From NCBI RefSeq assembly GCF_001682865.1, contig NZ_MAQX01000011.1:310614-374613 (forward strand): a stretch of 64,000 nucleotides of DNA. The letters run 5' to 3'. Source of the stretch: Bacillus sp. FJAT-26390. Lineage in GTDB: Bacteria; Bacillota; Bacilli; Paenibacillales; Paenibacillaceae. A program made the position numbers and the translations under genes. Positions 43,258-53,838 of the stretch are shown here, in pieces; position 1 is the first letter of the stretch, and the number at the start of each line of letters is the position of its first letter. The notes under the pieces were generated by a model. That model made no database searches, was not told where the DNA came from, and worked only from the letters and a program-made list of their open reading frames with translations.

Positions 43258-44952
43258 CTAAAGCGCCTTATCGTCCACGCTGTCAAGCCAGTTCGAAATG
43301 CTGCCGATAACGGATGAGACGCAGCCGTCCTCAAACGGAGATTTTAGTCCCGCGACGCTAACCAGCTCCGTGAAAGACAAGCTTCCGCCAAGGCGGCAAA
43401 GCTTCAAATAATCTGCCCATGCCCCGGAACGATCCTCATGCATCTTTTTCCAGAACTGAAAGGCACAAATCTGAGCCAGCGTGTAATCGATATAGTAGAA
43501 TGGCGTGTTGAAAATATGCCCTTGCTTATGCCAGAAGCCGCCCTGCTCCAAATAGGCATTATCCGCATAATTGCGGTGAGGCAAATATTTGCGCTCTATT
43601 TCCCGCCATGCCTGCTTCCGCTCGGCAGGTGTCGCATCCGGGTTCTCATAAATATAATGCTGGAATTCATCCACCGTTACGCCGTACGGGAGGAAGATCA
43701 AGCCGCTCGCTAGATGATCAAACCGGTATTTATCCGCATCCTCCTCGAAGAAAAGGTTCATCCACGGCCAAGTGAAAAACTCCATGCTCATCGAATGAAT
43801 CTCGCAAGCCTCATAAGTCGGGAAGCTGTATTCCGGCACCTCGAAGCTCCTGCTTTCGTACACTTGGAAGGCGTGGCCCGCTTCATGCGTTAGCACGTCG
43901 ATATCGCCTGATGTCCCATTAAAGTTGGAAAAAATATAAGGAGCGCCGTAATCGCTAATATAGGTACAGTAACCTCCGCTTTGCTTGCCCTTCTTGCTGA
44001 CGAGATCCATGAGATCATTATCCTGCATGAAGCGGAAAAACTCGTTCGTCTCCGGGGATAATTGCTCGTACATCTTCGCGCCATTGCTTACAATCCATTC
44101 CGGATCGCCCTTCGGCGTCGCATTCCCGGATTTGAAGCTGAAGTTCTCGTCATAATACAACAGCTCGCTGACGCCGATCCTGGCTTGCTGGCGCTCCCTC
44201 AGCTTCGTCGCAACCGGAACGATTCCCTCTAGCACTTGTTTCCGGAAGTTTGCTACCATCTCCGCATTGTAGTCGGTACGTGACATTCTGGCATAACCAA
44301 GCTCGACATAATTGCTGAAACCAAGCTTCGTTGCGATCTTTGTCCGTACTTTAACAAGATCATCATAGATGCGGTCAAACGTTTCTTCGTTCTCAGCCAT
44401 GAAGCCGGATGATGCTTCCGAAGCTCGCCTTCGCATTTCGCGATCAGTGGACTGCTGGAATGGCGCGAGCTGCGAGAGCGTCCGCTCCTCGCCTTCGAAC
44501 AAAATTTTGGCCGATGCAATCAGCTTGGCGTATTCCGTTGTCAATTTGTTTTCACGCTGAAGGTCTTCTATGATCTCCGGGCTAAAAATCTTAAGCGCCA
44601 GCTCAGCCAATTGGAACAGCTGCCGCCCCCACTTATTTTCCAATTGAGCCCTGAACTTCGAAGTCACAAGCAAACGGTAATAGTCTGTCAAATATTCTTG
44701 CACGACCGGCCCGTTCTCGTCAAAGAAATCCTGCTCCGCTTTATAAAAATCATCGTTCGTATCGATAGAGTGGCGAATGCTTGCAATTTGCTGCTGCGTA
44801 TCGAATTCACTCCGAAGCTTATTAAATGCCGCCATTGCAGCATCCTGCTCCTCGAAGCTTTCAGCTGATTGGAACGATTCCAATAACACTTTGATCTTTT
44901 GCTCCAAAGCCTTTACATCCGGACGCTCATAACGATATTCGTTAAATTTCAT
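43258..44952 (-). CDS. pepF: M3-family oligoendopeptidase (PepF-like)
   Basis: A 564-aa cytosolic zinc metallopeptidase. The HExxH motif is in LTHEAGHAFQVYES (around residue 355) with the third ligand Glu downstream in YEACEIHSMSMEFF. The C-terminal GGFWHKQGHIFNTPFYYIDY is the M3B substrate-channel signature with conserved His and Tyr. Length matches the 560-600 residues of PepF/YjbG-like enzymes of Bacillales. It cleaves oligopeptides in peptide turnover. It has its own ribosome binding site (AAAGAGGG) and terminator. Confidence 0.92.
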   Translation of the reverse strand: MKFNEYRYERPDVKALEQKIKVLLESFQSAESFEEQDAAMAAFNKLRSEFDTQQQIASIRHSIDTNDDFYKAEQDFFDENGPVVQEYLTDYYRLLVTSKFRAQLENKWGRQLFQLAELALKIFSPEIIEDLQRENKLTTEYAKLIASAKILFEGEERTLSQLAPFQQSTDREMRRRASEASSGFMAENEETFDRIYDDLVKVRTKIATKLGFSNYVELGYARMSRTDYNAEMVANFRKQVLEGIVPVATKLRERQQARIGVSELLYYDENFSFKSGNATPKGDPEWIVSNGAKMYEQLSPETNEFFRFMQDNDLMDLVSKKGKQSGGYCTYISDYGAPYIFSNFNGTSGDIDVLTHEAGHAFQVYESRSFEVPEYSFPTYEACEIHSMSMEFFTWPWMNLFFEEDADKYRFDHLASGLIFLPYGVTVDEFQHYIYENPDATPAERKQAWREIERKYLPHRNYADNAYLEQGGFWHKQGHIFNTPFYYIDYTLAQICAFQFWKKMHEDRSGAWADYLKLCRLGGSLSFTELVSVAGLKSPFEDGCVSSVIGSISNWLDSVDDKAL

Positions 44953-45251
44953 ACCGCACCTGCCCTCTTTAAAATAGGAATGTAATTAGTAGACCAAGCC
45001 ATTTACCAATTATATCCTAAACAGCGGAGAACACCTACATGTCTATATGCTTAAATTTGCTAAATGGACGTGACGCCTTTCAGCGATTATTTTTGGTGAG
45101 GTAAAGTTACAGCGTAAGCGGCGCAAAAATCGTATCCTCCTTTCAACAGGGCTGGCTGCAAGCTGCCAAGTTTATGCATGAGCGAGGTGAATGTTCCGCC
45201 AATCGTCCTCTCTACGCCCCTCAAAAGATGATAAATCACAAGATTATGGCT
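44953..45251. other. Intergenic interval upstream of pepF
   Basis: Roughly 300 bases without a convincing gene or strong secondary structure. It includes the presumed pepF promoter on the minus strand. Confidence 0.5.
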
Positions 45252-45290
45252 GTAAAAATCAAAAGAGGGTGACCCAAAAGGGGCACCCTC
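45252..45290 (-). terminator. Terminator of the pentose-phosphate operon
   Basis: On the minus strand the stem GAGGGTGCCCC / GGGTCACCCTC (one mismatch) is followed by TTTTGATTTTT. It is about 85 bases after gnd. Confidence 0.85.
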
Positions 45291-45374
45291 CTCACATTAT
45301 AATTATCCGATTCGTTTCTGTTTGTTGTCATCTTATGAGATCTAGTTGAAATGATTGCTCGAAGCCCCCATACC

Positions 45375-46784
45375 TTATTTCATCCACTGAAAGTGGAAGC
45401 TGCCCTTTTGGTCAAGCCGCTCGAAGGTATGTGCCCCAAAATAATCCCTCTGCGCTTGCAGCAAGTTAGCCGGCAGCCTCTCTGAACGATAGCTGTCATA
45501 ATAAGCTAGTGCGGAAGAAAAAGCAGGAACCGGAATCCCTCTAGTTACCGCGATAGAAATAACGTTTCTCCAAGCGTCTTGATAATTCTCGACTATTCCT
45601 TTGAAATAATCGTCCAAGAACAGGTTTCTCAGAGCCGGATCACGATCATAAGCATCCTTAATATTTTGCAGGAAGGCTGCACGGATTATACATCCACCGC
45701 GGAATATCATCGCAATGCTGCCATAATTGAGATTCCATTTGTACTCGTCGGAGGCCGCTCGCATTTGGGCAAAGCCCTGCGCATACGAAGCGATTTTGCT
45801 TGTATACAACGCTTTGCGTACCGCTTCGATAAATTCCTTCGGATCGCCGTCATAGCTTGGTACAGCCGGACCGTTCAACCGCTCGCTTGCGGCTACGCGC
45901 TCCTCTTTCATTGCGGAGATGAACCGGGCAAACACCGACTCCGTAATAATGGACAGCGGAACGCCCAAATCCAGTGCGCTTTGGCTGGTCCATTTCCCTG
46001 TTCCTTTTTGCCCTGCCGAATCAAGGATAACATCGACCATTGGTTTGCCTGTTTCCGGGTCCGTTTTAGCGAAAATGTCGGCTGTTATTTCGATTAGATA
46101 GCTATCCAGCTCGCCGCGGTTCCATTCCGAGAAAATGTCATGCAGCTCGTCTGTGCCAAGGTGCAATACATCCTTGAGCAAATGATAAGCCTCGCCAATG
46201 AGCTGCATGTCGCCGTATTCGATGCCGTTATGAACCATTTTGACATAATGCCCGGCACCGTCTTCACCGATATACGTGGAGCAAGGATCACCGTTAACTT
46301 TAGCCGATATGGCTGTCAAGATCGGTTCAACCAGCTCATAAGCGTCTTTTTGCCCGCCTGGCATAATCGAAGGGCCATTCAGCGCTCCTTCTTCGCCGCC
46401 GGAAATGCCTGCGCCGATAAAGCGGAAGCCTTTGGCTTGCAGATCCTTATTTCTTCTTTGCGTATCCGGGAAATGCGCGTTGCCGCCGTCAATGAGTATA
46501 TCACCTTGGCTTAGGTAAGGCACAAGCTGATTAATGGTATCATCAGTCGGTTGGCCCGCTTTAACCATGATTAATATTTTGCGCGGCGTCTCCAGCGATT
46601 GAACAAATTGTTCGATGCTGTAAGCCCCGACGAAATTTTTGCCCGGCGCTTCTGCCAAAAGCTCATTCGTTTTCTCAGGTGAACGATTGTATAAAGCAAC
46701 CGAGAACCCTTTGCTCTCCATGTTTAGGGCAAGGTTTTTACCCATTACGGCTAAGCCGACCACGCCAATTTGCTGTTTTGTCAT
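45375..46784 (-). CDS. gnd: 6-phosphogluconate dehydrogenase, decarboxylating
   Basis: A 469-aa enzyme converting 6-phosphogluconate to ribulose-5-phosphate with CO2 release and NAD(P)H formation. Cofactor motif [17 protein letters not shown], substrate motifs [35 protein letters not shown] and [16 protein letters not shown], and the catalytic KGTGKWT are all present. The ATG at 46784 follows GGGAGG; a longer frame has no such site. It is the last gene of the zwf-tkt-tal-gnd operon, followed by a terminator. Confidence 0.96.
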   Translation of the reverse strand: MTKQQIGVVGLAVMGKNLALNMESKGFSVALYNRSPEKTNELLAEAPGKNFVGAYSIEQFVQSLETPRKILIMVKAGQPTDDTINQLVPYLSQGDILIDGGNAHFPDTQRRNKDLQAKGFRFIGAGISGGEEGALNGPSIMPGGQKDAYELVEPILTAISAKVNGDPCSTYIGEDGAGHYVKMVHNGIEYGDMQLIGEAYHLLKDVLHLGTDELHDIFSEWNRGELDSYLIEITADIFAKTDPETGKPMVDVILDSAGQKGTGKWTSQSALDLGVPLSIITESVFARFISAMKEERVAASERLNGPAVPSYDGDPKEFIEAVRKALYTSKIASYAQGFAQMRAASDEYKWNLNYGSIAMIFRGGCIIRAAFLQNIKDAYDRDPALRNLFLDDYFKGIVENYQDAWRNVISIAVTRGIPVPAFSSALAYYDSYRSERLPANLLQAQRDYFGAHTFERLDQKGSFHFQWMK

Positions 46785-46829
46785 TGTAACTACCTCCCTG
46801 CAATTTGCATCTTCAACTTTCAAGCTATC

Positions 46830-47498
46830 TTATTGCTGAACTGTTTTTTTCCAATCGGCTGCGAATTTCTCCATCCCTTGATCCGTAAGTGGATGCTTGG
46901 ATATTTGTTCGATAACCGAAAACGGAATCGTTGCGATATGCGCACCCGCCATCGCTACGCGAGTCACATGATCCGGATGGCGGACAGAGGCAGCGATAAT
47001 TTGCGCGTCCAGGTTATGCGTACGGAATAATTCCGCAACCTTCACGATTAGTTGAACGCCATCCTCCGATATGTCATCCAAGCGGCCTAGAAACGGCGAG
47101 ACATAGGTGGCGCCAGCGCGAGCAGCAAGGAGCGCTTGGTTCACTGTGAAGATCAGCGTAACGTTTGTTTTCACGCCTTTTTTAGTTAAATAACGGCAAG
47201 CCTCTAAACCTGCAAGCGTCATTGGAAGCTTGATCGTAATGTTTTTGTCATTGTTATTGATTTTGATCAGTTCGTTCGCTTGCGCGATCATTTCCTCTGC
47301 TGTAAGTGCGTCAGGCGTTACTTCAGCGGACACGGATTCTACATCAGGCACTTCTCGCAAAATTTCTGCAATGCGGTCCTCGAATTTCACTCCTTCTTTG
47401 GCAACCAAAGAAGGATTCGTTGTTACGCCGGATAAAACGCCGATTTTGTACGCTTTTTTAATGTCTTCCACATTTGCCGTATCGATAAAAAATTTCAT
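46830..47498 (-). CDS. tal: Transaldolase, small fructose-6-phosphate-aldolase type
   Basis: A 222-aa member of the short transaldolase/FSA family (class 3b). The N-terminus [20 protein letters not shown] and [13 protein letters not shown] are diagnostic. The Schiff-base Lys is in [12 protein letters not shown], and [11 protein letters not shown] closes the barrel. Placement between tkt and gnd supports a true transaldolase, exchanging dihydroxyacetone units between sedoheptulose-7-P and glyceraldehyde-3-P. GGAGG precedes the ATG at 47498. Confidence 0.94.
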   Translation of the reverse strand: MKFFIDTANVEDIKKAYKIGVLSGVTTNPSLVAKEGVKFEDRIAEILREVPDVESVSAEVTPDALTAEEMIAQANELIKINNNDKNITIKLPMTLAGLEACRYLTKKGVKTNVTLIFTVNQALLAARAGATYVSPFLGRLDDISEDGVQLIVKVAELFRTHNLDAQIIAASVRHPDHVTRVAMAGAHIATIPFSVIEQISKHPLTDQGMEKFAADWKKTVQQ

Positions 47499-47518
47499 AA
47501 TGATCAACCTCCATTTTT

Positions 47519-49519
47519 TTAATTGCTTAGCAATTGTTTAGTTAGGCGAACCACATTATTTACTGAAAAACCGAAGTACTCCATTACTTCATTGCCAGGA
47601 CCTGATGCACCGAAAGTATCGATGGACAATACTTTTCCGGTAGGTCCCGTATAACGCTCCCAGCCAAGCGAAATACCTGCTTCAATGGCTATCCGCTTCG
47701 TAACAGATGCAGGCAGAACGGACTGCTTGTAATCTTCGGATTGGCGATCGAATAGTTCTCTGCTCGGCATGGCAACTACACGTACAGAGAGGTTATCCCG
47801 CTCCAGCTCTTCCTTCGCGCTCACCGCAAGTGAAACCTCTGATCCGGTACCGATAAGAATGACATCCGGTTGATCATTCGTTTCCTCCAGCACGTAAGCG
47901 CCTTTTGCTACCCCGTCAACGTTTGCTTTCGTCGCTTCATAAACGGGAAGGTTTTGGCGGCTTAGCACAAGCGCTACCGGACCTTGCTTTTGCTGCAAGG
48001 CATACGCCCATGCATTTGCCGTTTCATTTGCGTCTGATGGCCGAATGACCGTCAGGCCTGGAATCGTTCGCAGCGCTGCCAAGTGCTCGACTGGCTCATG
48101 AGTTGGACCATCTTCCCCAACGGCAATCGAATCATGCGTAAAGACATAAATGACAGGCAGCTTTTGCAGAGCAGCCAACCGAATGGACGGCCTCAAATAA
48201 TCGCTGAATACGAAGAAGGTGCTGACGAACGGTTTTACGCCGCCATGGAGCGCCATGCCGTTGCCGGCAGCGCCCATCGCATGCTCGCGAACGCCGAAGT
48301 AAATGTTGCGTCCCGAATAGGATTCCACGGCAAAGGTTTGATCGCCGCTAATGTCCGTCATCGTCGAATGCGATAAATCTGCGCTGCCTCCAAAAATCGA
48401 TGGTACGGTTTTGATGTAATGATTGATAGCAGCACCGCTTGCTATGCGGGTAGAAACGGTTTTCGACGTGTCAAACGTTAGGATGTCTTTGGCTTCAAAT
48501 ACGACAGTCCCATCGATTACTTGCTCCAGCTCCTCGCCAAGCGAAGGATGCTGCGCTTTATAGGAAGCTAACAATCTGTTCCAGTCTTCTTCTTTTGCCT
48601 CGCCTTTATGCTTAAGCTGCTCAAAGTGTGCTTTGACTTCTTCTGGAACCGTGAACTCTTCCTCATACTGCCAGCCATAAACTTCCTTGGTAGCCCTCGC
48701 TTCGTCCTTGCCAAGCGGATTGCCGTGCGCCTTGTTCGTTCCGGCTACCTTCTTGCTTCCAAAGCCGATAATCGTCCGGATTTCAATAATGGTAGGCTGC
48801 GAATCGTTTTGCTTAGCGGCTTCGATCGCTTTCGCAATTGCCGCCACGTCATTGCCGTCCTCAACCCTTAAATATTCCCATCCAGCCGATTCCGCTCTTT
48901 TTTGCATATTTTCTCCGAAGGAAAGGTTTAGCTCTCCATCTAGTGAGATATCATTGGAATCGTACAAGACCACTAATTTGCCAAGCTTCATATGTCCAGC
49001 CATGGACATCGCCTCGTAAGCTACCCCTTCCATCAAACATCCGTCGCCAACAAGCGCGTACGTATAATGATCGATAACCGGGAAGCTGCTTTGGTTAAAT
49101 TTAGATGCCAGATGAGCTTCGGCCATCGCCATCCCAACAGCCATCGCAAGGCCTTGACCAAGTGGGCCCGTCGTTGCTTCTACACCATCAGTGTGCCCAA
49201 ATTCGGGATGCCCCGGCGTTTTGCTGTTAAGCTTGCGGAACTGCTTTAAATCTTCAATGGACACGTTATAACCTGACAAGTGCAGGAGACTGTAAAGCAA
49301 TGCAGAGCCATGGCCCGCTGAAAGAACGAAGCGGTCACGGTTAAACCATTTGGAATGGCTTGGATTGTGATTCATCAATTTGGACCAAAGGGCATAAGCC
49401 ATTGGGGCAGCCCCCATCGGCAGGCCTGGATGGCCAGAATTGGCGCTGTTAATGGCATCAATAGACAAAGTGCGGATCGTATCAATAGCTAGCTGGTCAA
49501 TCGTTTGTGTGATAGGCAT
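47519..49519 (-). CDS. tkt: Transketolase
   Basis: A 666-aa thiamine-diphosphate enzyme of the non-oxidative pentose phosphate pathway. [18 protein letters not shown] begins the first domain. The ThDP motif GDGCLMEG lies before the metal ligand in [25 protein letters not shown] marks the pyrimidine domain. Its ATG lies 23 bases inside the end of zwf, with GGAGAA provided by zwf codons, so translation of the two is coupled. Full length and intact. Confidence 0.96.
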   Translation of the reverse strand: MPITQTIDQLAIDTIRTLSIDAINSANSGHPGLPMGAAPMAYALWSKLMNHNPSHSKWFNRDRFVLSAGHGSALLYSLLHLSGYNVSIEDLKQFRKLNSKTPGHPEFGHTDGVEATTGPLGQGLAMAVGMAMAEAHLASKFNQSSFPVIDHYTYALVGDGCLMEGVAYEAMSMAGHMKLGKLVVLYDSNDISLDGELNLSFGENMQKRAESAGWEYLRVEDGNDVAAIAKAIEAAKQNDSQPTIIEIRTIIGFGSKKVAGTNKAHGNPLGKDEARATKEVYGWQYEEEFTVPEEVKAHFEQLKHKGEAKEEDWNRLLASYKAQHPSLGEELEQVIDGTVVFEAKDILTFDTSKTVSTRIASGAAINHYIKTVPSIFGGSADLSHSTMTDISGDQTFAVESYSGRNIYFGVREHAMGAAGNGMALHGGVKPFVSTFFVFSDYLRPSIRLAALQKLPVIYVFTHDSIAVGEDGPTHEPVEHLAALRTIPGLTVIRPSDANETANAWAYALQQKQGPVALVLSRQNLPVYEATKANVDGVAKGAYVLEETNDQPDVILIGTGSEVSLAVSAKEELERDNLSVRVVAMPSRELFDRQSEDYKQSVLPASVTKRIAIEAGISLGWERYTGPTGKVLSIDTFGASGPGNEVMEYFGFSVNNVVRLTKQLLSN

Positions 49520-51020
49520 ATTGTTCTCCTTTTATTGTATCGATTTCTTGTTCAGTCAGCGTATCGAACCACCAATGGTAGCCGTCTCTCGCCAGTAATG
49601 CATCAGACTCAGCAGGTCCGTAAGTTCCCGCTGAATAAAGATGAAGCGGAACAAGATTTTCTTCAAACGCATGCAAGATCGGTTGAACCCATTTCCATGA
49701 CAGCTCCACTTCATCCCAGTGCGCAAAAAACGTAGGATCACCGTGCAAGGCATCATGCAGCAAATTTTCATAAGCTTCAGGCACATCGTTGCGGCTCGTA
49801 TGAAAGTCGATGTTTATCGGCTTGAACTCCCCTTTTTGCTGAGGGTCCCTTGTATTTAATTGCAGCGTTATCCCTTCATTAGGGCTAATCTCAAACACCA
49901 ACAGATTTGGTGTTTTGTTGTCATTTGCCGACGACTGCTGCTTTAACGGTTCCTTGAACTCGATGACGATTCGTGTTGATTTTTCTTTCATTCTTTTGCC
50001 GGTTCGGATATAGAAAGGAACGTCCCGCCAAAAAACATCATCGATTTGCAGCCTAGCGGCAATAAACGTATCGTTCATGGATGCTTTAGGAATACTTGGT
50101 TCGGAAGTATAGCCGACTACCGGATTCCCTTGGATTGCGCCTGCTGCGTATTGGCCGCGGATCACGCTCGATTTTACATCCTCTTTTTGCAGCGGCTCAA
50201 GCGATTCCATCACCAGTTTCTTTTTAAAGCGAACATCATCGGAGCTGCTGTTTTTCGGAAGGTGAATCGCCAGCATCATAAGCAATTGCAGCATATGGTT
50301 TTGGAACATGTCTCTAACCGCACCTACGTGATCGTAATAACCCGCTCTTTCTTCAACGCCCACTGTTTCATTAGCCGTAATCTGAACGTTGGCAATGTAA
50401 CGATTTGACCATAATGCTTGAAGAACGGGGTTAGTCTGCTGCAGCACCTCAAGCTTCTGCACCATAGGTTTGCCGAGATAATGATCAATCCGAAAAATTT
50501 CATGCTCCGCAAAAGCTTTGCTCAGCTTTTCATTCAAATCCCGAGCAGATTGCAAATCATGTCCAAATGGTTTTTCGATCATCAGCCGTTTCCAGCCCGT
50601 TGTCGTTCCTAGCCCGCTTTCCTTGATGTTGAATGCGATCGTTTCAAAAAACTCTGGTCCAACGGACAAATAAAACATTCGATTTGGCGCAAGATCCAGC
50701 TCTTCTTCGCGTTGTTCAATTAGCTTCAGAAGCTTCTGGTAATCCTCTTTATTTCCTACATCCAATACACTGTAACGAAAGGCGCTTAAGAAGCTTTTCA
50801 ATAATGCAGGATCACTTGCTTTGCGTCTAGAGAAGCTAAGAAGAGATTGCTCCACATTTGCTTGAAATTTTTCATCAGACAGCTCTCTTCTTCCAAGACC
50901 AATGACAGAAAATGATTGCGGCAGCTTTTGTTCGATAAATAAATTAAACAAGGCAGGGTAAATTTTTCTTTTGGCTAAATCCCCTGTCGCTCCAAACAAG
51001 ACAAACGTTGCGGCTTCCAT
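49497..51020 (-). CDS. zwf: Glucose-6-phosphate 1-dehydrogenase
   Basis: A 507-aa enzyme catalysing the entry step of the oxidative pentose phosphate pathway, making NADPH. NADP motif [16 protein letters not shown] at the N-terminus, EKPFGHD, and the active-site signature [12 protein letters not shown] with its catalytic His. I start at the ATG at 51020 ([10 protein letters not shown]), eight bases after GGAAGGAG. The longer frame reaching 51107 contains no ribosome binding site. It heads an operon with tkt, tal and gnd and is divergent from a LysR regulator. Confidence 0.96.
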   Translation of the reverse strand: MEAATFVLFGATGDLAKRKIYPALFNLFIEQKLPQSFSVIGLGRRELSDEKFQANVEQSLLSFSRRKASDPALLKSFLSAFRYSVLDVGNKEDYQKLLKLIEQREEELDLAPNRMFYLSVGPEFFETIAFNIKESGLGTTTGWKRLMIEKPFGHDLQSARDLNEKLSKAFAEHEIFRIDHYLGKPMVQKLEVLQQTNPVLQALWSNRYIANVQITANETVGVEERAGYYDHVGAVRDMFQNHMLQLLMMLAIHLPKNSSSDDVRFKKKLVMESLEPLQKEDVKSSVIRGQYAAGAIQGNPVVGYTSEPSIPKASMNDTFIAARLQIDDVFWRDVPFYIRTGKRMKEKSTRIVIEFKEPLKQQSSANDNKTPNLLVFEISPNEGITLQLNTRDPQQKGEFKPINIDFHTSRNDVPEAYENLLHDALHGDPTFFAHWDEVELSWKWVQPILHAFEENLVPLHLYSAGTYGPAESDALLARDGYHWWFDTLTEQEIDTIKGEQYAYHTND

Positions 51021-51120
51021 GTTCATTACTCCTTCCAGCATAGCTTCTCTCTTATTTCTAACAGCACGATTTGCAGCGACCGGAACAGCGGCGCTTATCC
51101 GTTCCAATCTGCAAGCGCTG

Positions 51121-51185
51121 GTTTCTTTTGCTTAGTTCCACTATAATACTTTTATCACCTATACAAGTAATTAATATATTTCACA
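51121..51185. promoter_or_regulatory. Divergent zwf/LysR control region
   Basis: On the minus strand a TATTAT -10 has only a poor TTACTT -35 at 16 bases, typical of an activated promoter. A TACTT (51147-51151) and AAGTA (51165-51169) pair forms a loose dyad, plausible for a LysR recognition site. The gap between the genes is short and AT-rich. Confidence 0.4.
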
Positions 51186-51198
51186 GGAGCTATAGACC

Positions 51199-52080
51199 AT
51201 GTCTATGAACAATTATGAGCTGTATAAGGTTTTTTATTGGGCTGCGAAGACGGGAAGCCTGACTCAGGCTGCTAAATTCCTGTATATCACCCAGCCCAGC
51301 GTCAGCCATGCCATCAAACAGCTTGAGGACAGCTTTGGCATCACCTTGTTTTACCGGAACTCCAAAGGCGTATCCCTGACGCAAGAAGGCGCTATCCTTT
51401 ATTCTTATATTGAAAAATCGCAAATTTTAATATCGCTGGCGGAAGAAAAACTGGCGGCGCTCAAAAACCTGGACAGCGGCGAGCTGAGGATCGGCGGCAG
51501 CGATTCGCTGTTCAAGCATTATTTGCTGCCATACTTAGAAGATTTTCATCAGATTCACCCTGGCATCAAGCTTCAACTTATTCATGGGACTACCCCGGAA
51601 ATTATAGCTTTCTTGAAAGAAGGCAAAATTGATTTTGGCGTCGTTCGTATGCCGATTGTCGACGCTCAGCTTGAAGTGCGGGAAGGCATTCAGCTGCAGG
51701 ATTGTTTTGTGGCCGGAGCCCGTTATGCAGAGCTTAAGAACAAGCCGCTATCGCTCGAGCAGCTAATCCAGTACCCCGTCATCCTATTCTCGCGCAATAG
51801 CCGGGCACGAATGGCCATTACGGAATTGTTCCAGGGCTACGGCTTTGAGCTGAAGCCTGAAATTGAGGTCGGAAGCGTAGATCTTCTCATTGAATTTGCG
51901 CGAAAAGGACTCGGCATCTCTTACGTCACCCGAGAATTTGTTTCCAAGGAGCTGGAGGAGGGCTCGCTTTTTGAGATCCAATTGGAAGTGGAGCTACCTC
52001 CCTCGCAAGTAGGTATTATGATTATGCGCAACATGCCGCTTTCCATTGCAGCAAGCCGTTTTATTGAAGGTTTTAAATAA
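51199..52080 (+). CDS. LysR-family regulator, divergent from the pentose-phosphate operon
   Basis: A 293-aa protein with the LysR winged helix-turn-helix at residues 1-60 (FYWAAKTGSLTQAAKFLYIT, QPSVSHAIKQLEDSFGITLF) and an effector-binding domain from about residue 90 (GELRIGGSDSLFKHYLLPYL). An AGGAG ribosome binding site precedes the ATG. The head-to-head arrangement with zwf suggests it controls that operon in response to a sugar phosphate or redox signal. That link rests only on position. Confidence 0.9.
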   Translation: MSMNNYELYKVFYWAAKTGSLTQAAKFLYITQPSVSHAIKQLEDSFGITLFYRNSKGVSLTQEGAILYSYIEKSQILISLAEEKLAALKNLDSGELRIGGSDSLFKHYLLPYLEDFHQIHPGIKLQLIHGTTPEIIAFLKEGKIDFGVVRMPIVDAQLEVREGIQLQDCFVAGARYAELKNKPLSLEQLIQYPVILFSRNSRARMAITELFQGYGFELKPEIEVGSVDLLIEFARKGLGISYVTREFVSKELEEGSLFEIQLEVELPPSQVGIMIMRNMPLSIAASRFIEGFK

Positions 52081-52100
52081 CATCCCTGTTTGACGCGATA

Positions 52101-52142
52101 AAAAAAATGGTTGAGCCGACGACTGCCGGTTCAACCATTTTT
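52101..52142. terminator. Bidirectional terminator between LysR and SDR genes
   Basis: Arms AAAAATGGTTGA-CCG and CGG-TCAACCATTTTT around a short loop; serves both converging genes. Confidence 0.9.
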
Positions 52143-52167
52143 GCAATAGTTCATATGAAAGCAGGAA

Positions 52168-52932
52168 TTACCAAGGCAATTGGTCATCGAGATGGAAGAA
52201 ACCACCGGTTTGTCCGTCAGCCGGCAAAGTAGCAGCAATAATGCTGGTACGGCTGCCTTCCACAACATCGATTGCCGCGTTGTCGCCGCCTAATGCGGTT
52301 ACGACCCAACCAGGGTGAATGGAATTGACTTTGATCGGGGTATCCTTCAGCTCATGCGCCAGATGAACCGTAAAAGCGTTTAATGCTGTCTTCGATGCAT
52401 TGTAAGCAAACGTTTTGAACGAATAAATAGGAGCCGTTGGATCAGCATGCAGCGTTAACGAGCCTAAGACGCTGGACAGATTTACGATTCGTCCTGCCTC
52501 CGATTTGCGAATCAGCGGCAGCAACGTTTGCGTCAGCTGGATTGGCGCGAAGAAATTGACATCAAAGGTTTCACGAAGGGTCTCTGCGGGCAGCGTGCTT
52601 GTACGGTTAATGATTTGCGCCGATACGTTCTCTTCATCCAGCAAAATGCCTGCATTGTTAATGAGAATATCCAGCTTGCCATACTTCTGTTCAAAGAAGC
52701 CATATACCGCAGCATGGTCTTCTATGCTGTTGACATCACATTTGACGCTTTCGACAGTTAATCCTTCTTTTCTGAATTGGTCTGCCGTGGCCTGCCCTTT
52801 TTGCGCATCGCGTGCTCCTATCACTACAGTTGCGCCCAGCTTGCCAAGTCCACGCGCCGTTTCTAATCCGATTCCCCGTGTGGCGCCAGTTACGAAAGCC
52901 ACTTTGCCTGTTAAATTCAGTGATTCTGTCAT
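52168..52932 (-). CDS. SDR-family oxidoreductase
   Basis: A 254-aa classical SDR. TGATRGIGLETAR is the cofactor motif, with Arg in GARDAQKG suggesting NADPH. NNAG is in ILINNAGILLDEEN, Ser in LSSVLGS, and YNASK provides Tyr/Lys. The sequence resembles carbonyl reductases. GAGGAG precedes the ATG. It lies downstream of a TetR gene, and both promoters share the motif TTTTGAGAACGATC. Confidence 0.9.
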   Translation of the reverse strand: MTESLNLTGKVAFVTGATRGIGLETARGLGKLGATVVIGARDAQKGQATADQFRKEGLTVESVKCDVNSIEDHAAVYGFFEQKYGKLDILINNAGILLDEENVSAQIINRTSTLPAETLRETFDVNFFAPIQLTQTLLPLIRKSEAGRIVNLSSVLGSLTLHADPTAPIYSFKTFAYNASKTALNAFTVHLAHELKDTPIKVNSIHPGWVVTALGGDNAAIDVVEGSRTSIIAATLPADGQTGGFFHLDDQLPW

Positions 52933-53007
52933 GTATATCGTCTCCTCTAGTTTAGGTTTTCATTTGTGGGAGTAAAGCTGGATTGCCGATGGAGAAAGCC
53001 GGCCAAC

Positions 53008-53030
53008 TTTTTGAGAACGATCATTCTCAT
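53008..53030. promoter_or_regulatory. Operator copy upstream of the SDR gene
   Basis: TTTTGAGAACGATC-ATTCTC forms an imperfect palindrome (GAGAA/TTCTC). The first 14 bases recur before the TetR gene. Confidence 0.6.
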
Positions 53031-53048
53031 TTGCTGAAAAAAATTTTT

Positions 53049-53627
53049 TTATTTTTCCATTGCTGCTAATGCAAAATTGGCAATGCGATGCAGCTTCTCT
53101 TTACCGGCTGTGGTACGGACAAGGACCCTTAAGCCCAGCAGCGTATTGTGCAGGTGTTCGGCAAGCGCCTGAGCATCGTGGTCAGCGGTGAATTCTCCTG
53201 TTTGCTGTCCTCTGCGAATGATGTCCACAAGCAGCTGCTCGGTATGGTCAAAACCTTTTGCGGCCTTGGCGTCTACCTCTTCATCACGGGCTGCCAGCTC
53301 GATGGCTGAATTGACAAACATGCACCCGAGCGGCCTATCCTCGCCGCCTTCAATGATAAAGTCAAAAATAAAACGTATCGCTTGGCTTGCCGTTTGCGCG
53401 CCTTTTGCCCCGGCTTCTAATTGGGAGCCAACCATATGCCCATAGCGGTCCAGTGATTTTAAATACAGTGAATGCTTGTCCCCAAAAGTATCGTACATAC
53501 TTCTGCGATGGATGCCCATATGTTCAACAAGGTCATTCAAAGACGTCTTCTCATAGCCTTGTTCCCAAAACAACTGCATAGCCTTATGCAGAACTGCGCT
53601 TTCCTCAAATGCTTTGGTACGTCCCAT
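53049..53627 (-). CDS. TetR-family repressor
   Basis: A 192-aa regulator with N-terminal helix-turn-helix (FEESAVLHKAMQLFWEQGYE, KTSLNDLVEHMGIHRRSMYD, TFGDK) and a C-terminal domain containing GCMFVNSAIELAARDEEV. It is the same subgroup as the regulator at 27130. The ATG at 53627 follows GGGAGGG. It is upstream of the SDR gene in the same direction, and its own promoter carries the shared operator, so it likely represses both. Confidence 0.92.
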   Translation of the reverse strand: MGRTKAFEESAVLHKAMQLFWEQGYEKTSLNDLVEHMGIHRRSMYDTFGDKHSLYLKSLDRYGHMVGSQLEAGAKGAQTASQAIRFIFDFIIEGGEDRPLGCMFVNSAIELAARDEEVDAKAAKGFDHTEQLLVDIIRRGQQTGEFTADHDAQALAEHLHNTLLGLRVLVRTTAGKEKLHRIANFALAAMEK

Positions 53628-53656
53628 CACATATCCCTCCCAAAACCATCTTAGCA

Positions 53657-53680
53657 TTTTGAGAACGATCGGTAAAGTAT
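53657..53680. promoter_or_regulatory. Operator copy upstream of the TetR gene
   Basis: ATTTTGAGAACGATCG matches the site at 53008 over 14 bases and lies about 30 bases before the TetR start. Confidence 0.6.
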
Positions 53681-53838
53681 TTTCAAGAAAGCTCTTAAAA
53701 AGCGAGGCATATCACGGTTCTTATCTTATTCGTTCTATCCTTCGGTCTACATCAATCGATTGTTTCATATACATAGACAAGCTAAATTCATATTCTTGTA
53801 TGACGAATTTTTTTAAGAAAGGATGCGATCACTGCTAA

